21,690 bases of DNA from a virus, in IMG/VR virus record IMGVR_UViG_3300037507_002403, positions 1 to 21,690 of that record. One strand, written 5' to 3'. Every line of letters begins with the position of its first letter. The first letter of the stretch is position 1. Below, one piece after another: positions 7,421 through 14,289 of this stretch. The notes beneath the pieces are model-generated. The model did not search any database. It worked only from the letters and a program-made list of their open reading frames with translations, and was not told the origin of the DNA. The position numbers and the translations under genes were made by a program.

Positions 7421-8178
7421 CAGTAGCCCGTCACACTGTCTGCAGAGCGGCGCGCGTTCTGGCGGTTGGCCTCTTCACCAGCCGCTTCGTTGCCAAAGCG
7501 CGCATAGCGGAGGCCCGTCATCATGAGATACCGTGTCGCGTCCATCAGGTGATCGTTCTCTTTCACGATATGCACATGCAGGCCGCGCGCGGTCTGGCTC
7601 TCGACGCGCCGGTAAAGCCTGAACTCTGCAAACCAGTTGCGGCAGGTCGTGAACACCTTCAGGCGCCCACTCTCCAGCCTGCGGGTGATAGCCATGATGC
7701 CCGCCTCAACCGCGTTGTCTGCGGGGTAAAGCTCAAGCCCTAGCTGTCGGTATTCTTCCAGCAGGTTCGAGCCGTCCTTCTGGTTTGAGCCGGCAGAGGC
7801 AGGATCGATCGCGCCTGGAATGTCGCCTGCGCCCTTGATGGCGTCGGCGTGGATCTGAGGCGGGCGCTGGCCCTGATAATATTCGGCGTAGATGTAGACC
7901 GTGTCCGTATCCCGGTCATGCGCGCCCCAGATGGCAGCGGTGCGCTTCCAGCCTACGTCGAAGCCATAGGCGCGCGGCCACCAGTCGGGAATGCGGAACG
8001 GCTCAACTGTGAATATCGCCTCATCAATCGGGTAGATCGCGCCAGCCCCGAGCATGGGGATGCCCTTGGCGCGTGCGTCACGTTGGTGGGCCGGATAGCT
8101 CTGGAGCATCTCCTCCTGATCGGCCTGCGGGATGTGCGGGACATCCGCCCAGCCGATCTGCTGCATGTATTTGCTCAT
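7420..8178 (-). CDS. Large terminase, nuclease domain encoded separately
   Basis: This 252-aa protein is the C-terminal RNase H-like nuclease half of a phage large terminase, which cuts concatemeric DNA during packaging. Metal-binding acids fit the family: D74 in YGFDVGWKRT, D125 in AIDPAS, and D209/D213 in NDHLMDATRY. It begins abruptly at SKYMQQIGWADVPHI, a segment that in intact terminases follows the ATPase domain within the same chain. The ATG shares ATGA with the stop of the ATPase gene, and no Shine-Dalgarno is visible before it. So it is either made by coupled reinitiation or is the back half of one gene broken by a single-base frameshift. Both halves otherwise look intact. Confidence 0.88.
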   Translation of the reverse strand: MSKYMQQIGWADVPHIPQADQEEMLQSYPAHQRDARAKGIPMLGAGAIYPIDEAIFTVEPFRIPDWWPRAYGFDVGWKRTAAIWGAHDRDTDTVYIYAEYYQGQRPPQIHADAIKGAGDIPGAIDPASAGSNQKDGSNLLEEYRQLGLELYPADNAVEAGIMAITRRLESGRLKVFTTCRNWFAEFRLYRRVESQTARGLHVHIVKENDHLMDATRYLMMTGLRYARFGNEAAGEEANRQNARRSADSVTGY

Positions 8179-8903
8179 GAGACAGTCGGCGCGAGATGGG
8201 GCATGAACTGCAACGTAACCTCGGTCATGCCCTCGATGGGCGTAAACGTTGCCATGATCATCCCGCCCGTAGTCAGCGTCCGGGTCAGGCCCTCGACGTA
8301 AATGTCCATCGGCGGCTCCTCATCGAACCACACCACGTCACGCTCTGTGCCTTGCCACGCCTTCCGGCCCTGGTCGTATGAACGGAACTGGATGATCGAG
8401 AACCCGCCCGCCACATGCCGGACGAGCGCGAAGTCCACATGGTTCGGGATACCCATGGCCGGCGCGATACGCCCCAGCCGCTTGCCCGGTATCAGCCCCG
8501 TTCCCCGCGCACTTGGCGGGCCTAGAAGCTTGCCCACGAGAATGTCGCGGGTCGTCGTTCCCGTGTCGCCTCCGCAGAGGATGTTGACCGGCTTCTCAAA
8601 GCGCCTGCCCGGCCACCAGTCGGGATACTCACCTGTCAGATGCAGAGCGACCTCGTAACCGCCTAGGCCCTCGGTCTTGCCCACCCTGTTTGCAGCGATT
8701 GCAGCCCGTTCGCGGTGTTCCTTGCCAGCAGCGAAAAAGGCAAGATGTTTCGCATAGAGTTCGCGGCGTAGCGGTCCATCGTCCGGGTAGTAAGCATCAA
8801 TCTTGCGCTGCGCCTTGGAGTTCTCATGCCTGCGCGCAAGTTCCTTCCTTGCGGCATCTAAAAGGACCGTGCGCGCCCGATCGCGGAGATCAGCCGTCTG
8901 CAT
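8175..8903 (-). CDS. Large terminase, ATPase domain encoded separately
   Basis: This 242-aa protein (ATG at 8903; a TTG at 8912 would add three residues) is the N-terminal packaging ATPase. Walker A is AANRVGKTE (about residues 70-78) and Walker B is DVVWFDEEPP (about 189-198), with the catalytic Glu in place. A motif III-like MATFTP follows at about 217-222. It stops right after FMPHLAPTVS, at the usual boundary to the nuclease domain, which continues in the next gene in the -1 frame. Its 5' end overlaps the small-terminase gene by 14 nt. Neither start has a clear ribosome site, which suggests coupling to the upstream gene. Confidence 0.88.
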   Translation of the reverse strand: MQTADLRDRARTVLLDAARKELARRHENSKAQRKIDAYYPDDGPLRRELYAKHLAFFAAGKEHRERAAIAANRVGKTEGLGGYEVALHLTGEYPDWWPGRRFEKPVNILCGGDTGTTTRDILVGKLLGPPSARGTGLIPGKRLGRIAPAMGIPNHVDFALVRHVAGGFSIIQFRSYDQGRKAWQGTERDVVWFDEEPPMDIYVEGLTRTLTTGGMIMATFTPIEGMTEVTLQFMPHLAPTVS

Positions 8904-9219
8904 CGCCGCCAAGCTGGGCTATCAACTCCTGCACCTGCTCGTCAGTCATGGTCCCAAGCGCGCCCACAATCGCTACAGGCCCGCCATTTGCGCCTGTGAT
9001 GGCCTGGGGGGCCTTTCCATAGCGCCGGTCCATCAGTTCCTTGTAAGCCGCTACACGGGCCGCCTGTGGCGTTTCCACCGAGGCTGCAATGCTGTGCAGG
9101 CCAACGATCAGCTCGCGCGGGTCAACAACCGAGTCGATGATTGCTTGCAGGTCTTTCGTGACCTTGCTTTTGGCTTTCGAGGGTCGCCCCGCACCACTTC
9201 GCTTGCCGCCTCTGGGCAT
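8890..9219 (-). CDS. Small terminase subunit-like DNA-binding protein
   Basis: This 109-aa protein starts with a basic, Gly-rich PRGGKRSGAGRPSK segment, common at the N-terminus of phage small terminases and resembling an AT-hook. A helical region follows, ending in ARVAAYKELMDRRYGKAPQ, a hallmark of this terminase-adjacent family. It would recognise the packaging site and stimulate the ATPase encoded immediately downstream. The assignment rests on these motifs plus position directly before the terminase ATPase gene. The ATG has only a weak AGAGA ribosome site. Confidence 0.75.
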   Translation of the reverse strand: MPRGGKRSGAGRPSKAKSKVTKDLQAIIDSVVDPRELIVGLHSIAASVETPQAARVAAYKELMDRRYGKAPQAITGANGGPVAIVGALGTMTDEQVQELIAQLGGDADG

Positions 9220-9285
9220 TTCTGAATTCTCTGATTTTTATCGATTTCCGTATGACGCAGCGTCAGGCCGTCATCGTTTAGCGGT

Positions 9286-9378
9286 TCAGTTCGGCTCACG
9301 TCCTGCGAACATGGCGCAGACGAGAAATCCGAGGGTGAAGGATAGGGAGGCTGTTGCGTAGAGGGTGAGCCAGTCCAT
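9286..9378 (-). CDS. 30-aa single-pass membrane peptide
   Basis: This short frame encodes MDWLTLYATASLSFTLGFLV and continues with a short hydrophobic stretch, then GREPN. One membrane helix covers about residues 4-24. The ATG overlaps the stop of the upstream esterase gene by 1 nt (TGATG), the same junction type used by real genes in this operon, which supports it being translated. Sixty-six bases without an obvious gene separate it from the small-terminase start. Function is unknown; it may belong to a lysis or membrane-interaction set. Confidence 0.55.
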   Translation of the reverse strand: MDWLTLYATASLSFTLGFLVCAMFAGREPN

Positions 9379-11201
9379 CACGGGACGCCCAATGCTACAG
9401 CCCATGTCTGGATGGTCGCTCGGTTTAGGAATGCGTCCTCGGCTACCAGCCCGTACAGGTTGATGTCGCTAAAGCCGCCAGCGCCGCCCATGCTCACAGA
9501 GTTGGACGCCGTGTTATCCGTCACGCCATCGGTCGAGAAGCTTGTCGTTGAGCCGTCCACGCTGTTGTTGATGTATTGCGTCAGGTTGGAGTTAGTCCAA
9601 TCGAACTCGGCAAGGTGGCAGACGGGGTCAGTCGTGCCGATGCTCGCTGACGATGCCACGTTGACCTGACTGTCTGCGTTCTGACGCCTGCCGCCCGCGC
9701 CGTACTTGTTTGCTGTTGTGCCGCCGAACAGCGCAGCCCTTGCTGACGCCGTAGTTGCGCGCGACCAGTTGACCACGAATTTGGATGTCGCAGGGCTGGA
9801 GCGCCATTTGTAGACCGCTGCGATCTGACCGGAACCGACATTGCGGAAAACGTCGGGGTACAGTGAGGTCATGTTGTTCGATATGTCGTCGGTGCCGTCG
9901 AACTCCAGGTATTTCGTCCCGCCAGAAATCCGCAGGGTCGGCCTGCCCGCGTCCGCTGCGCCGAACTGGATGAAGCCGCCCAGCGTTCCCCAGTTCTTGA
10001 GGGTGCCGACAGGGTCGCCGTCTGCCGTCGCCTCGGTCGTCTGGCTGGTACGCTCCTGATAGCACGAACCAGCCTGCGACACGTCGATGAGAATGGCCGG
10101 ATTGAGTGCGAGCAGATCGCCAAAGGCTGACGCTGCCGGGGTCGCGCTGTCTGTAGACGAATAGCTGCCCTGTCCCGCAGAACTGACCGCCGCAACACGG
10201 TAATAGTAGGTGACACCGTTGGTCCGTCCCGTGTGGAGGTACGTTACCGCTGTCGATGTCCCGTCGCTGACAATCGTCCAGTTTGTCGATCCATCGAGGC
10301 TGAACTCAATCACGTAATCAGTGATTGTCGCGTGGCTGTAAGTTGGCGCCGTCCATTCAAGCAGGACGGCAGAGCTTTGAGCCGTAGCGTTCAGGCCCGT
10401 AACCTGGCCGGGAACCTGCGGGCTAAGCGCAATAGCCGAGAGCAGAGCAGCGTATGCGCGTGTACCCTTTTCGATTGTACCAGCGCGGTCGAAGTGGACG
10501 CCGTCGGTCGTGTCTAGTTCCGTAGGCGTTACCGTGTTGATGAACGCCGTATATGGCAACCGCGTCGGCGTTGCGGCCAGAACGGCTTGCCCAGCCGTCA
10601 GGCTCGCAGATGTCACGTAATCCTGCGCGATGCCGCACACGACCCACGGCAGGTTAGGCGCGCTGACAGAGGCGCGGAAATCAGTGATCAGCTCGTCAGT
10701 TTTTGCCGCCATCGTTGATGGATCGGCAACCGCTGGAGCCTCGCCCGGAACACCGAAGGCGCACAACAGGGTCGCGCCAGGCGATGCAGCCAGCGCGGCG
10801 AGCGTGCGTGATACCGCGTTGACCTTGAGTGTGCCGCCGTCTTCCCAGTTGCTGCCAGTGTAGCCCGTGCCGGATTTGGCGTTACCGACGAAAATCAGCG
10901 TGTCGAGAGGATAGGCGGCCAGCCAAAGCTCTGCAAACGATATCCACGGGCTGACCTTGGTCGGCGCTGGCTCGACGTAATCGATCTGGCTGCGCGCGGC
11001 GAGGCTTTCCAAGGCCCCTGCGTGTGTCCAGTGATAGCAATTGGCCGGGAACAGGTCGCCGGATGCATTGGCAAAGCCGATCTCGTTAGACTGGCCGTTA
11101 ATCGGGATGACGAACGTTCTCGGACCCCCACCCCCCGCCTGCCCCACGATGGCGTTGACAGGCGAGCGAACGATGCTCCGTATGATGCTCGATACGGCCA
11201 A
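9378..11201 (-). CDS. Tail-associated SGNH/CE6-like esterase with FN3 and lectin-like domains
   Basis: This 607-aa protein starts at TTG 11201, the first possible start in the frame, with GAGG five bases upstream. Residues about 28-255 look like an SGNH hydrolase of the sialate O-acetylesterase/CE6 type. The VIPINGQSNEIGFA block holds the presumed nucleophile S38, and TTDGVHFD holds the D233/H236 pair. Residues about 264-355 are a fibronectin type III domain (PGQVTGLNATAQ, then WTAP, then YYYRVAAVSSAG). Residues about 365-607 look like a concanavalin/LamG-like sandwich (YLEFDGTDDI, FVVNWSRA, CHLAEFDWTNSNL). This build suggests a tail protein that binds and deacetylates host surface polysaccharide. 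Placing the protein on the virion is inferred. Confidence 0.8.
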   Translation of the reverse strand: MAVSSIIRSIVRSPVNAIVGQAGGGGPRTFVIPINGQSNEIGFANASGDLFPANCYHWTHAGALESLAARSQIDYVEPAPTKVSPWISFAELWLAAYPLDTLIFVGNAKSGTGYTGSNWEDGGTLKVNAVSRTLAALAASPGATLLCAFGVPGEAPAVADPSTMAAKTDELITDFRASVSAPNLPWVVCGIAQDYVTSASLTAGQAVLAATPTRLPYTAFINTVTPTELDTTDGVHFDRAGTIEKGTRAYAALLSAIALSPQVPGQVTGLNATAQSSAVLLEWTAPTYSHATITDYVIEFSLDGSTNWTIVSDGTSTAVTYLHTGRTNGVTYYYRVAAVSSAGQGSYSSTDSATPAASAFGDLLALNPAILIDVSQAGSCYQERTSQTTEATADGDPVGTLKNWGTLGGFIQFGAADAGRPTLRISGGTKYLEFDGTDDISNNMTSLYPDVFRNVGSGQIAAVYKWRSSPATSKFVVNWSRATTASARAALFGGTTANKYGAGGRRQNADSQVNVASSASIGTTDPVCHLAEFDWTNSNLTQYINNSVDGSTTSFSTDGVTDNTASNSVSMGGAGGFSDINLYGLVAEDAFLNRATIQTWAVALGVP

Positions 11202-11261
11202 GGATACCTCAAACGCGGTATGGGTGCGGGAGCGCTGGTCACAGCCAGCCGCCTCCCTTGG

Positions 11262-11507
11262 TTAGCTTGTCGCCGTCTCGGGCTCGCCGCGGACGGTTGC
11301 CGCCTCTGCGTTGCGAGCGTCCTCGTGCTGGGCCGCGATCCGTGCGTGCTCGCAGGCGAGGTCGTATTCGGCGCGCAGATCCTTCATCGCTTGCGTCAGG
11401 AAGGATTTGCGATGGTCGGGGCGCATCCTGCGGAAGTTGCTGGGGAATTTCACCGCAGCCTTGCCGCCATGATGGAAGCCGATGATCTTCACAACAGTTC
11501 GCAGCAT
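11262..11507 (-). CDS. Hypothetical 81-aa protein
   Basis: The ATG at 11507 is chosen because it overlaps the preceding TGA by 1 nt (TGATG); the frame is open upstream but is then a shadow of the neighbour. The protein begins MLRTVVKIIGFHHGGKAAVK, has a basic middle (RRMRPDHRKSFL) and a helical Ala/Glu-rich C-terminus. No membrane segment is clear. It sits between a membrane-anchored protein and the tail esterase. I do not recognise the family. A spanin-like partner role is possible by position only. Confidence 0.6.
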   Translation of the reverse strand: MLRTVVKIIGFHHGGKAAVKFPSNFRRMRPDHRKSFLTQAMKDLRAEYDLACEHARIAAQHEDARNAEAATVRGEPETATS

Positions 11508-12094
11508 CAGCGCCTCGGGGTCAGCTTTGCTTTGGCTTTGGGAGGCTGGGTTGGCGTCGGTTTGGCCGATGCAGCCGCCACCTTCAGCCGGGGCGCGACG
11601 GGCTCGGACTTGCCGGGCGGGCTGTGGATATCTGCCCAAGCTTCCTTGATCGGGCGCTTGGTTTCCAGCTTCAGCGTCGGCTGGCGGTTTACCTCGACGT
11701 TGATGCTGCGGATGCCCTCTTTATCCCCAACGATCCGGTGTCCGACCCAAGGGCGAATGGCTGCGATATTGCCTGAGATGACGCATTTAGCGTCGGGCCA
11801 ATGGTCTGTGACCTCAACCTTCAGGCCGGGATGGATGTTCGCATATTCGCGGGCGATCGCATGGCGGGCCAGTTCCTCAAGATGCGCCTCGGCATCCTCA
11901 ACCGGCATGGACGCCACATCGACGCCCTTCACGGCTCGGATAACCGCTTGGCGTATCTTCTCGTCGCTGAACTCGTTTGCCCGGACAATGCCGATCGGCT
12001 CGATCCTGGTCTTTGAGAAGAAGTAGGCCCCGAAGGCTATGGCGCCGGCCAAGGCCAGTGAGATCCACGCGAAATCCCAAATGGTTAGGGACAT
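11507..12094 (-). CDS. Membrane-anchored hypothetical protein
   Basis: This is a 195-aa protein. The ATG at 12094 is preferred because it precedes the hydrophobic segment directly and has a purine-rich ribosome site (GAGAAGGGGG) eight bases upstream. Residues about 8-28 form one transmembrane helix. Residues about 35-140 look like a soluble domain, and the tail from about 155 is Pro/Lys/Ala-rich and probably disordered. A 7-bp hairpin covers the ribosome site, so translation may be controlled. It is the first gene after a 196-nt gap and probably opens the late block. Family not recognised; a lysis-related or cell-envelope role is possible. Confidence 0.65.
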   Translation of the reverse strand: MSLTIWDFAWISLALAGAIAFGAYFFSKTRIEPIGIVRANEFSDEKIRQAVIRAVKGVDVASMPVEDAEAHLEELARHAIAREYANIHPGLKVEVTDHWPDAKCVISGNIAAIRPWVGHRIVGDKEGIRSINVEVNRQPTLKLETKRPIKEAWADIHSPPGKSEPVAPRLKVAAASAKPTPTQPPKAKAKLTPRR

Positions 12095-12095
12095 G

Positions 12096-12113
12096 GGAGA
12101 AGCCCCCTTCTCC
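12096..12113 (-). promoter_or_regulatory. Hairpin over the ribosome binding site of the 195-aa gene
   Basis: A perfect inverted repeat, GGAGAAG then GGGG then CTTCTCC when read on the minus strand, ends one base before the ATG at 12094. The stem and loop contain the whole purine-rich ribosome site. In RNA this 7-bp, 4-nt-loop hairpin could mask the site or show it in the loop. Confidence 0.55.
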
Positions 12114-12257
12114 GATTTTAGCGCGGGCGATTTTGGGCGAGATTCGACTGACAGCCGTCTCGCGACCTGCACGGCACGGAACAAAGTCGGCTCCGTTGGG
12201 CTGCTACCCGTCGCATCGCAGAAAGAGGCTTACGCCCCTCAGACAGCCCTTGCTGCA

Positions 12258-12287
12258 ATTAGTGCCTTGCTTTGGCCGCGAATACAA
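12258..12287 (-). promoter_or_regulatory. Candidate late promoter in the gap after the NusG-like gene
   Basis: On the minus strand a TTGTAT (-35-like, 12282-12287) and an ACTAAT (-10-like, 12258-12263) are 18 bases apart, starting directly after the stop codon of the NusG-like gene. The match is modest and sigma-70-like promoters of alphaproteobacteria vary, so this is only a candidate. The rest of the 12114-12290 gap holds a weak GAGG/CCTC hairpin followed by TTTCT (around 12225-12240) and no convincing gene. Confidence 0.3.
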
Positions 12288-12290
12288 CCC

Positions 12291-12836
12291 CTAGGCAGCC
12301 TCGGCAGGAATGCAATCATCAACCGGCACGCGAACTTCCTGTGTGCGACCGAGAAGCTTGATGATGAAAACCGCGTCTCCCTCGTGCACGTCCACCACCC
12401 GGAGCTTGTGATCGGTAAGGACGCCATGGGTCACAATCACGTCCTGCCCGATCTTGAACTCGTGGCCGGTGCGGAAATGCCGGAAATAGCCCGGCAGGCG
12501 CCCGCCTTCATAGCCGAGGAAGTCCACGACCCCGACATGGTCTAGTTGCGCGGGATGGCCCTCGAATGACACGACCGAGTTGACCATGTGCAGGCGGAAG
12601 ATTTGATACCATGGCACAGGCTGGCCGCGCTCGGTGCCGATCAGGCAATATCCAGGCGCTGCGACGAAGGTGCGGAGCTTCCGTTCCTTGTCCCATTTCG
12701 TCCACTTGCGCAGCCGGGTTTCAGTCTTGACCTTGGCGTAAATGCCAAAGCGCATGAGCGCATCCGCGACCATTTCCTCGCGCTGGGGCTTGACCCTCAA
12801 GGCGTGCCAGACGAGTTCCCCTTGTGCCCCGTTCAT
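12291..12836 (-). CDS. NusG-like transcription elongation/antitermination factor
   Basis: This 181-aa protein has the two-domain plan of NusG/RfaH. Residues about 8-106 fit the NGN domain, which binds RNA polymerase: LVWHALRVKPQREEMV at the start, a basic linker, then APGYCLIG (60-67), equivalent to the conserved PGYVFV strand, followed by a V-x-x-FEGHPAQL segment. Residues about 126-176 fit a KOW-type domain (FKIGQDVIVTHG, then VFIIKLLGR). Length is close to bacterial NusG (about 180 aa), but the sequence is not that of a housekeeping NusG. It overlaps the holin-like gene by 4 nt (ATGA) and is the last gene before the late block. The context suggests it lets polymerase read through into the structural genes. 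Confidence 0.85.
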   Translation of the reverse strand: MNGAQGELVWHALRVKPQREEMVADALMRFGIYAKVKTETRLRKWTKWDKERKLRTFVAAPGYCLIGTERGQPVPWYQIFRLHMVNSVVSFEGHPAQLDHVGVVDFLGYEGGRLPGYFRHFRTGHEFKIGQDVIVTHGVLTDHKLRVVDVHEGDAVFIIKLLGRTQEVRVPVDDCIPAEAA

Positions 12837-12985
12837 CGCCTTTTCCTTTCGTGTCCCATTGAACCAATCCCGAGGAAGGCCAGTCCAAGCCCCCCCAGAG
12901 ATGCGCAGACCAGATTGAAATCAGTCGGCTGCTGCCAGACGAGGAATGCCGTCAGGGCGAGTACCGAGATGCCTGCGAGCCTCAT
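12833..12985 (-). CDS. 50-aa two-helix membrane protein, holin-like
   Basis: The frame encodes MRLAGISVLALTAFLVWQQP, a short turn (TDFN), a second hydrophobic stretch from about residue 25 to 43, and a basic tail GHERKRR. Two helices in a hairpin with a positive C-terminus match the build of small class II holins. It overlaps both neighbours by 4 nt (ATGA on each side), which supports translation. No endolysin gene is visible in the window, so the lysis assignment is inferred from shape and position. Confidence 0.6.
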   Translation of the reverse strand: MRLAGISVLALTAFLVWQQPTDFNLVCASLGGLGLAFLGIGSMGHERKRR

Positions 12986-13281
12986 GTGGATTGCTCCGTG
13001 ATTGGAGGGGTGGGTTGCGTTTCCGCCATGCGGACGCGCTTTCCAAAACCGTTTGCAATGAGCCCGTTGCAGACCTTCAACAACGAGACGGGATAAACCA
13101 CATTGCGCATTTCGCGGGTCGCCGGGTCGCGGATCGAAACGACTGCTTCATCGCCGTTCACTTCAACCACTCGGTGTGCAAGCTGGATCGTGACGTAGCT
13201 GCCAGCCTTGACGGGCAGCTCCGGCGCAGGCGCAGGCGTAGGTGGCGGGGTCGGCGTGCGTTTGCGGAACAGGTTCATCAT
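12982..13281 (-). CDS. Hypothetical 99-aa protein with Pro-rich N-terminus
   Basis: The start is the first of two adjacent ATGs (13281; the other is 13278), overlapping the stop of the upstream 35-aa gene. It begins MMNLFRKRTPTPPPTPAPAP, a basic then Pro-rich stretch, followed by a beta-rich domain (SYVTIQLAHRVVEVNGDEAV, VSIRDPATREMRNVVYPVSL). There is no membrane helix. I do not recognise the family. It sits inside a run of membrane mini-proteins, and the compact beta domain could be an SH3-like fold, but that is speculation. Confidence 0.6.
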   Translation of the reverse strand: MMNLFRKRTPTPPPTPAPAPELPVKAGSYVTIQLAHRVVEVNGDEAVVSIRDPATREMRNVVYPVSLLKVCNGLIANGFGKRVRMAETQPTPPITEQST

Positions 13282-13385
13282 GTGTTGCCCCCGCTTCCGT
13301 GCTTGATCGCTTGCCAGATGCACAAGCCGATGATGGGAGAGGCGGCTATTACCCCGATGAGCAGGGCGATTTGTTCGGCGCTCAT
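13278..13385 (-). CDS. 35-aa single-pass membrane peptide
   Basis: The frame encodes MSAEQIALLIGVIAASPIIG followed by LCIWQAIKHGSGGNT. One transmembrane helix covers about residues 6-25. It overlaps the upstream 30-aa gene by 4 nt (ATGA) and the downstream 99-aa gene by 4 nt. This tight nesting is the main evidence that such a short frame is a gene. Function unknown; it is part of the membrane-protein run. Confidence 0.55.
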   Translation of the reverse strand: MSAEQIALLIGVIAASPIIGLCIWQAIKHGSGGNT

Positions 13386-13474
13386 TCCGTGTCTCCCCTA
13401 GGCCAGAGCCATGCGAGGGCGAGGCAGACCACCAGAAGCGCGGCGCTTACGTAGAAGCCCATCTCGATCCACAT
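13382..13474 (-). CDS. 30-aa single-pass membrane peptide
   Basis: The frame encodes MWIEMGFYVSAALLVVCLAL followed by AWLWPRGDTE. A single membrane helix covers about residues 5-24 and the tail is charged. The ATG overlaps the upstream stop by 1 nt (TGATG) and its own stop overlaps the next ATG by 4 nt. In size and style it matches the 30-aa peptide at 9286-9378, though the sequences differ. Function unknown. Confidence 0.55.
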   Translation of the reverse strand: MWIEMGFYVSAALLVVCLALAWLWPRGDTE

Positions 13475-13998
13475 CAGGCGTCCACCTTGGGCTTGCCAGT
13501 GAACAGGTGAGAGAACGGCCAGTCGCGCGGGTCAGGCTTCTGCTCGCTCTGGATGCCGTGCGAGAACATCTTCGCTTCAGGCGTGACGACAGGCGCGTAT
13601 CCCTCGGGCTGGGGCTCGTTCCATTCGGGCTGGGGGATGGGCGCGGCCTGCGTTTCGAACACGTCTTCGAAAGCTTCCCGCATCTCTTCGACGGTGTCGC
13701 CTTGAAGGTCGGTGACCACATCATCCGCGCTTGGCGGTAGGGCGTGGTCTGTTTCGAGTTGTTCGCGTGCGACGGAGGCTTCGAACAATTCCGGGTTCTC
13801 GTCATTCGTCCAAGACACGAAGCCCGGAAGGCTTTCGATGGCGTTGACCGTGTCTTCCGCAGGAATAGGCGTCAAAGCGTCGATAGCGGCGTCAAGGTCG
13901 TCAATGTCAGCGCGCAAATGCGCCACGCTCAGATAAGCAGCCTCCAGCTTTTCAGCCACTGCCTCACGGCGCTCTTTCAGTTCATCGATAAGTGCCAT
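13474..13998 (-). CDS. Hypothetical 174-aa acidic protein with N-terminal coiled coil
   Basis: The ATG has a GAGGGA ribosome site eight bases upstream. Residues 1-42 (ALIDELKERREAVAEKLEAA, then LRADIDDLDAAIDAL) are a likely coiled coil. The remainder is acidic with Pro- and Gln-rich patches and is probably loosely folded. No enzyme motif, membrane helix or metal site is visible, and I do not recognise the family. It lies 27 nt after the zinc protein and leads into the membrane mini-protein run. Confidence 0.65.
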   Translation of the reverse strand: MALIDELKERREAVAEKLEAAYLSVAHLRADIDDLDAAIDALTPIPAEDTVNAIESLPGFVSWTNDENPELFEASVAREQLETDHALPPSADDVVTDLQGDTVEEMREAFEDVFETQAAPIPQPEWNEPQPEGYAPVVTPEAKMFSHGIQSEQKPDPRDWPFSHLFTGKPKVDA

Positions 13999-14025
13999 CT
14001 GTGGTCCCTCTGATTGTGTGAAACG

Positions 14026-14289
14026 CTACGCCCGCTTGCGCGGAAAGATTTGGTCGCTGGCCCAGTGGAATGGCTGCGGCGCCGGTTGGTCTGGCAGCGG
14101 CGAACGGTCTGTGAGTGTCAGCAGCTTGCGAGCGCAGGACGGACAGTAGGTTTTGCCCTCTGTTGGCTCGGAGCACTCGTAAGCGCTGCCGTGCCGGTAG
14201 CTGACCTTCTTGCAGAACTGGTTCGGCTCCTTGGGCTTGCCCGTCCAGCGTTCGGTGCCGCGGGGCTTGGGGTAATAGACGGAACTCAT
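14026..14289 (-). CDS. 87-aa four-cysteine zinc protein, GcrA-tail-like spacing
   Basis: The ATG at 14289 overlaps the rusA stop by 4 nt (ATGA). Four cysteines, C26, C39, C49 and C52, sit in CKKVSYRHG, YECSEP and GKTYCPSCARK and should bind one zinc. The spacing (C-x12-C-x9-C-x2-C, with G-K-x-YC before the last pair) resembles the C-terminal motif of the alphaproteobacterial cell-cycle regulator GcrA, where the last ligand is usually His. Only this short motif is shared, so a GcrA link is a weak inference; a generic zinc ribbon is equally possible. The C-terminus is basic (FPRKRA). Confidence 0.65.
   Translation of the reverse strand: MSSVYYPKPRGTERWTGKPKEPNQFCKKVSYRHGSAYECSEPTEGKTYCPSCARKLLTLTDRSPLPDQPAPQPFHWASDQIFPRKRA

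Noticed and set aside
11022-12026. 334-aa open frame on the plus strand
   Set aside because: It lies antisense to the esterase, the 81-aa and the 195-aa genes, has no ribosome site, and shows low-quality composition. The minus-strand genes have clear domains and overlaps.
12225-12240. Possible intrinsic terminator after the NusG-like gene (GAGG/CCTC then TTTCT)
   Set aside because: The stem is only four clean pairs plus a bulge and the T-run is short, so it is noted but not called.
13398-13805. 135-aa minus-strand frame rich in Ser, Arg and Lys
   Set aside because: It is the shifted frame of the 174-aa gene, which has a ribosome site and tight junctions.
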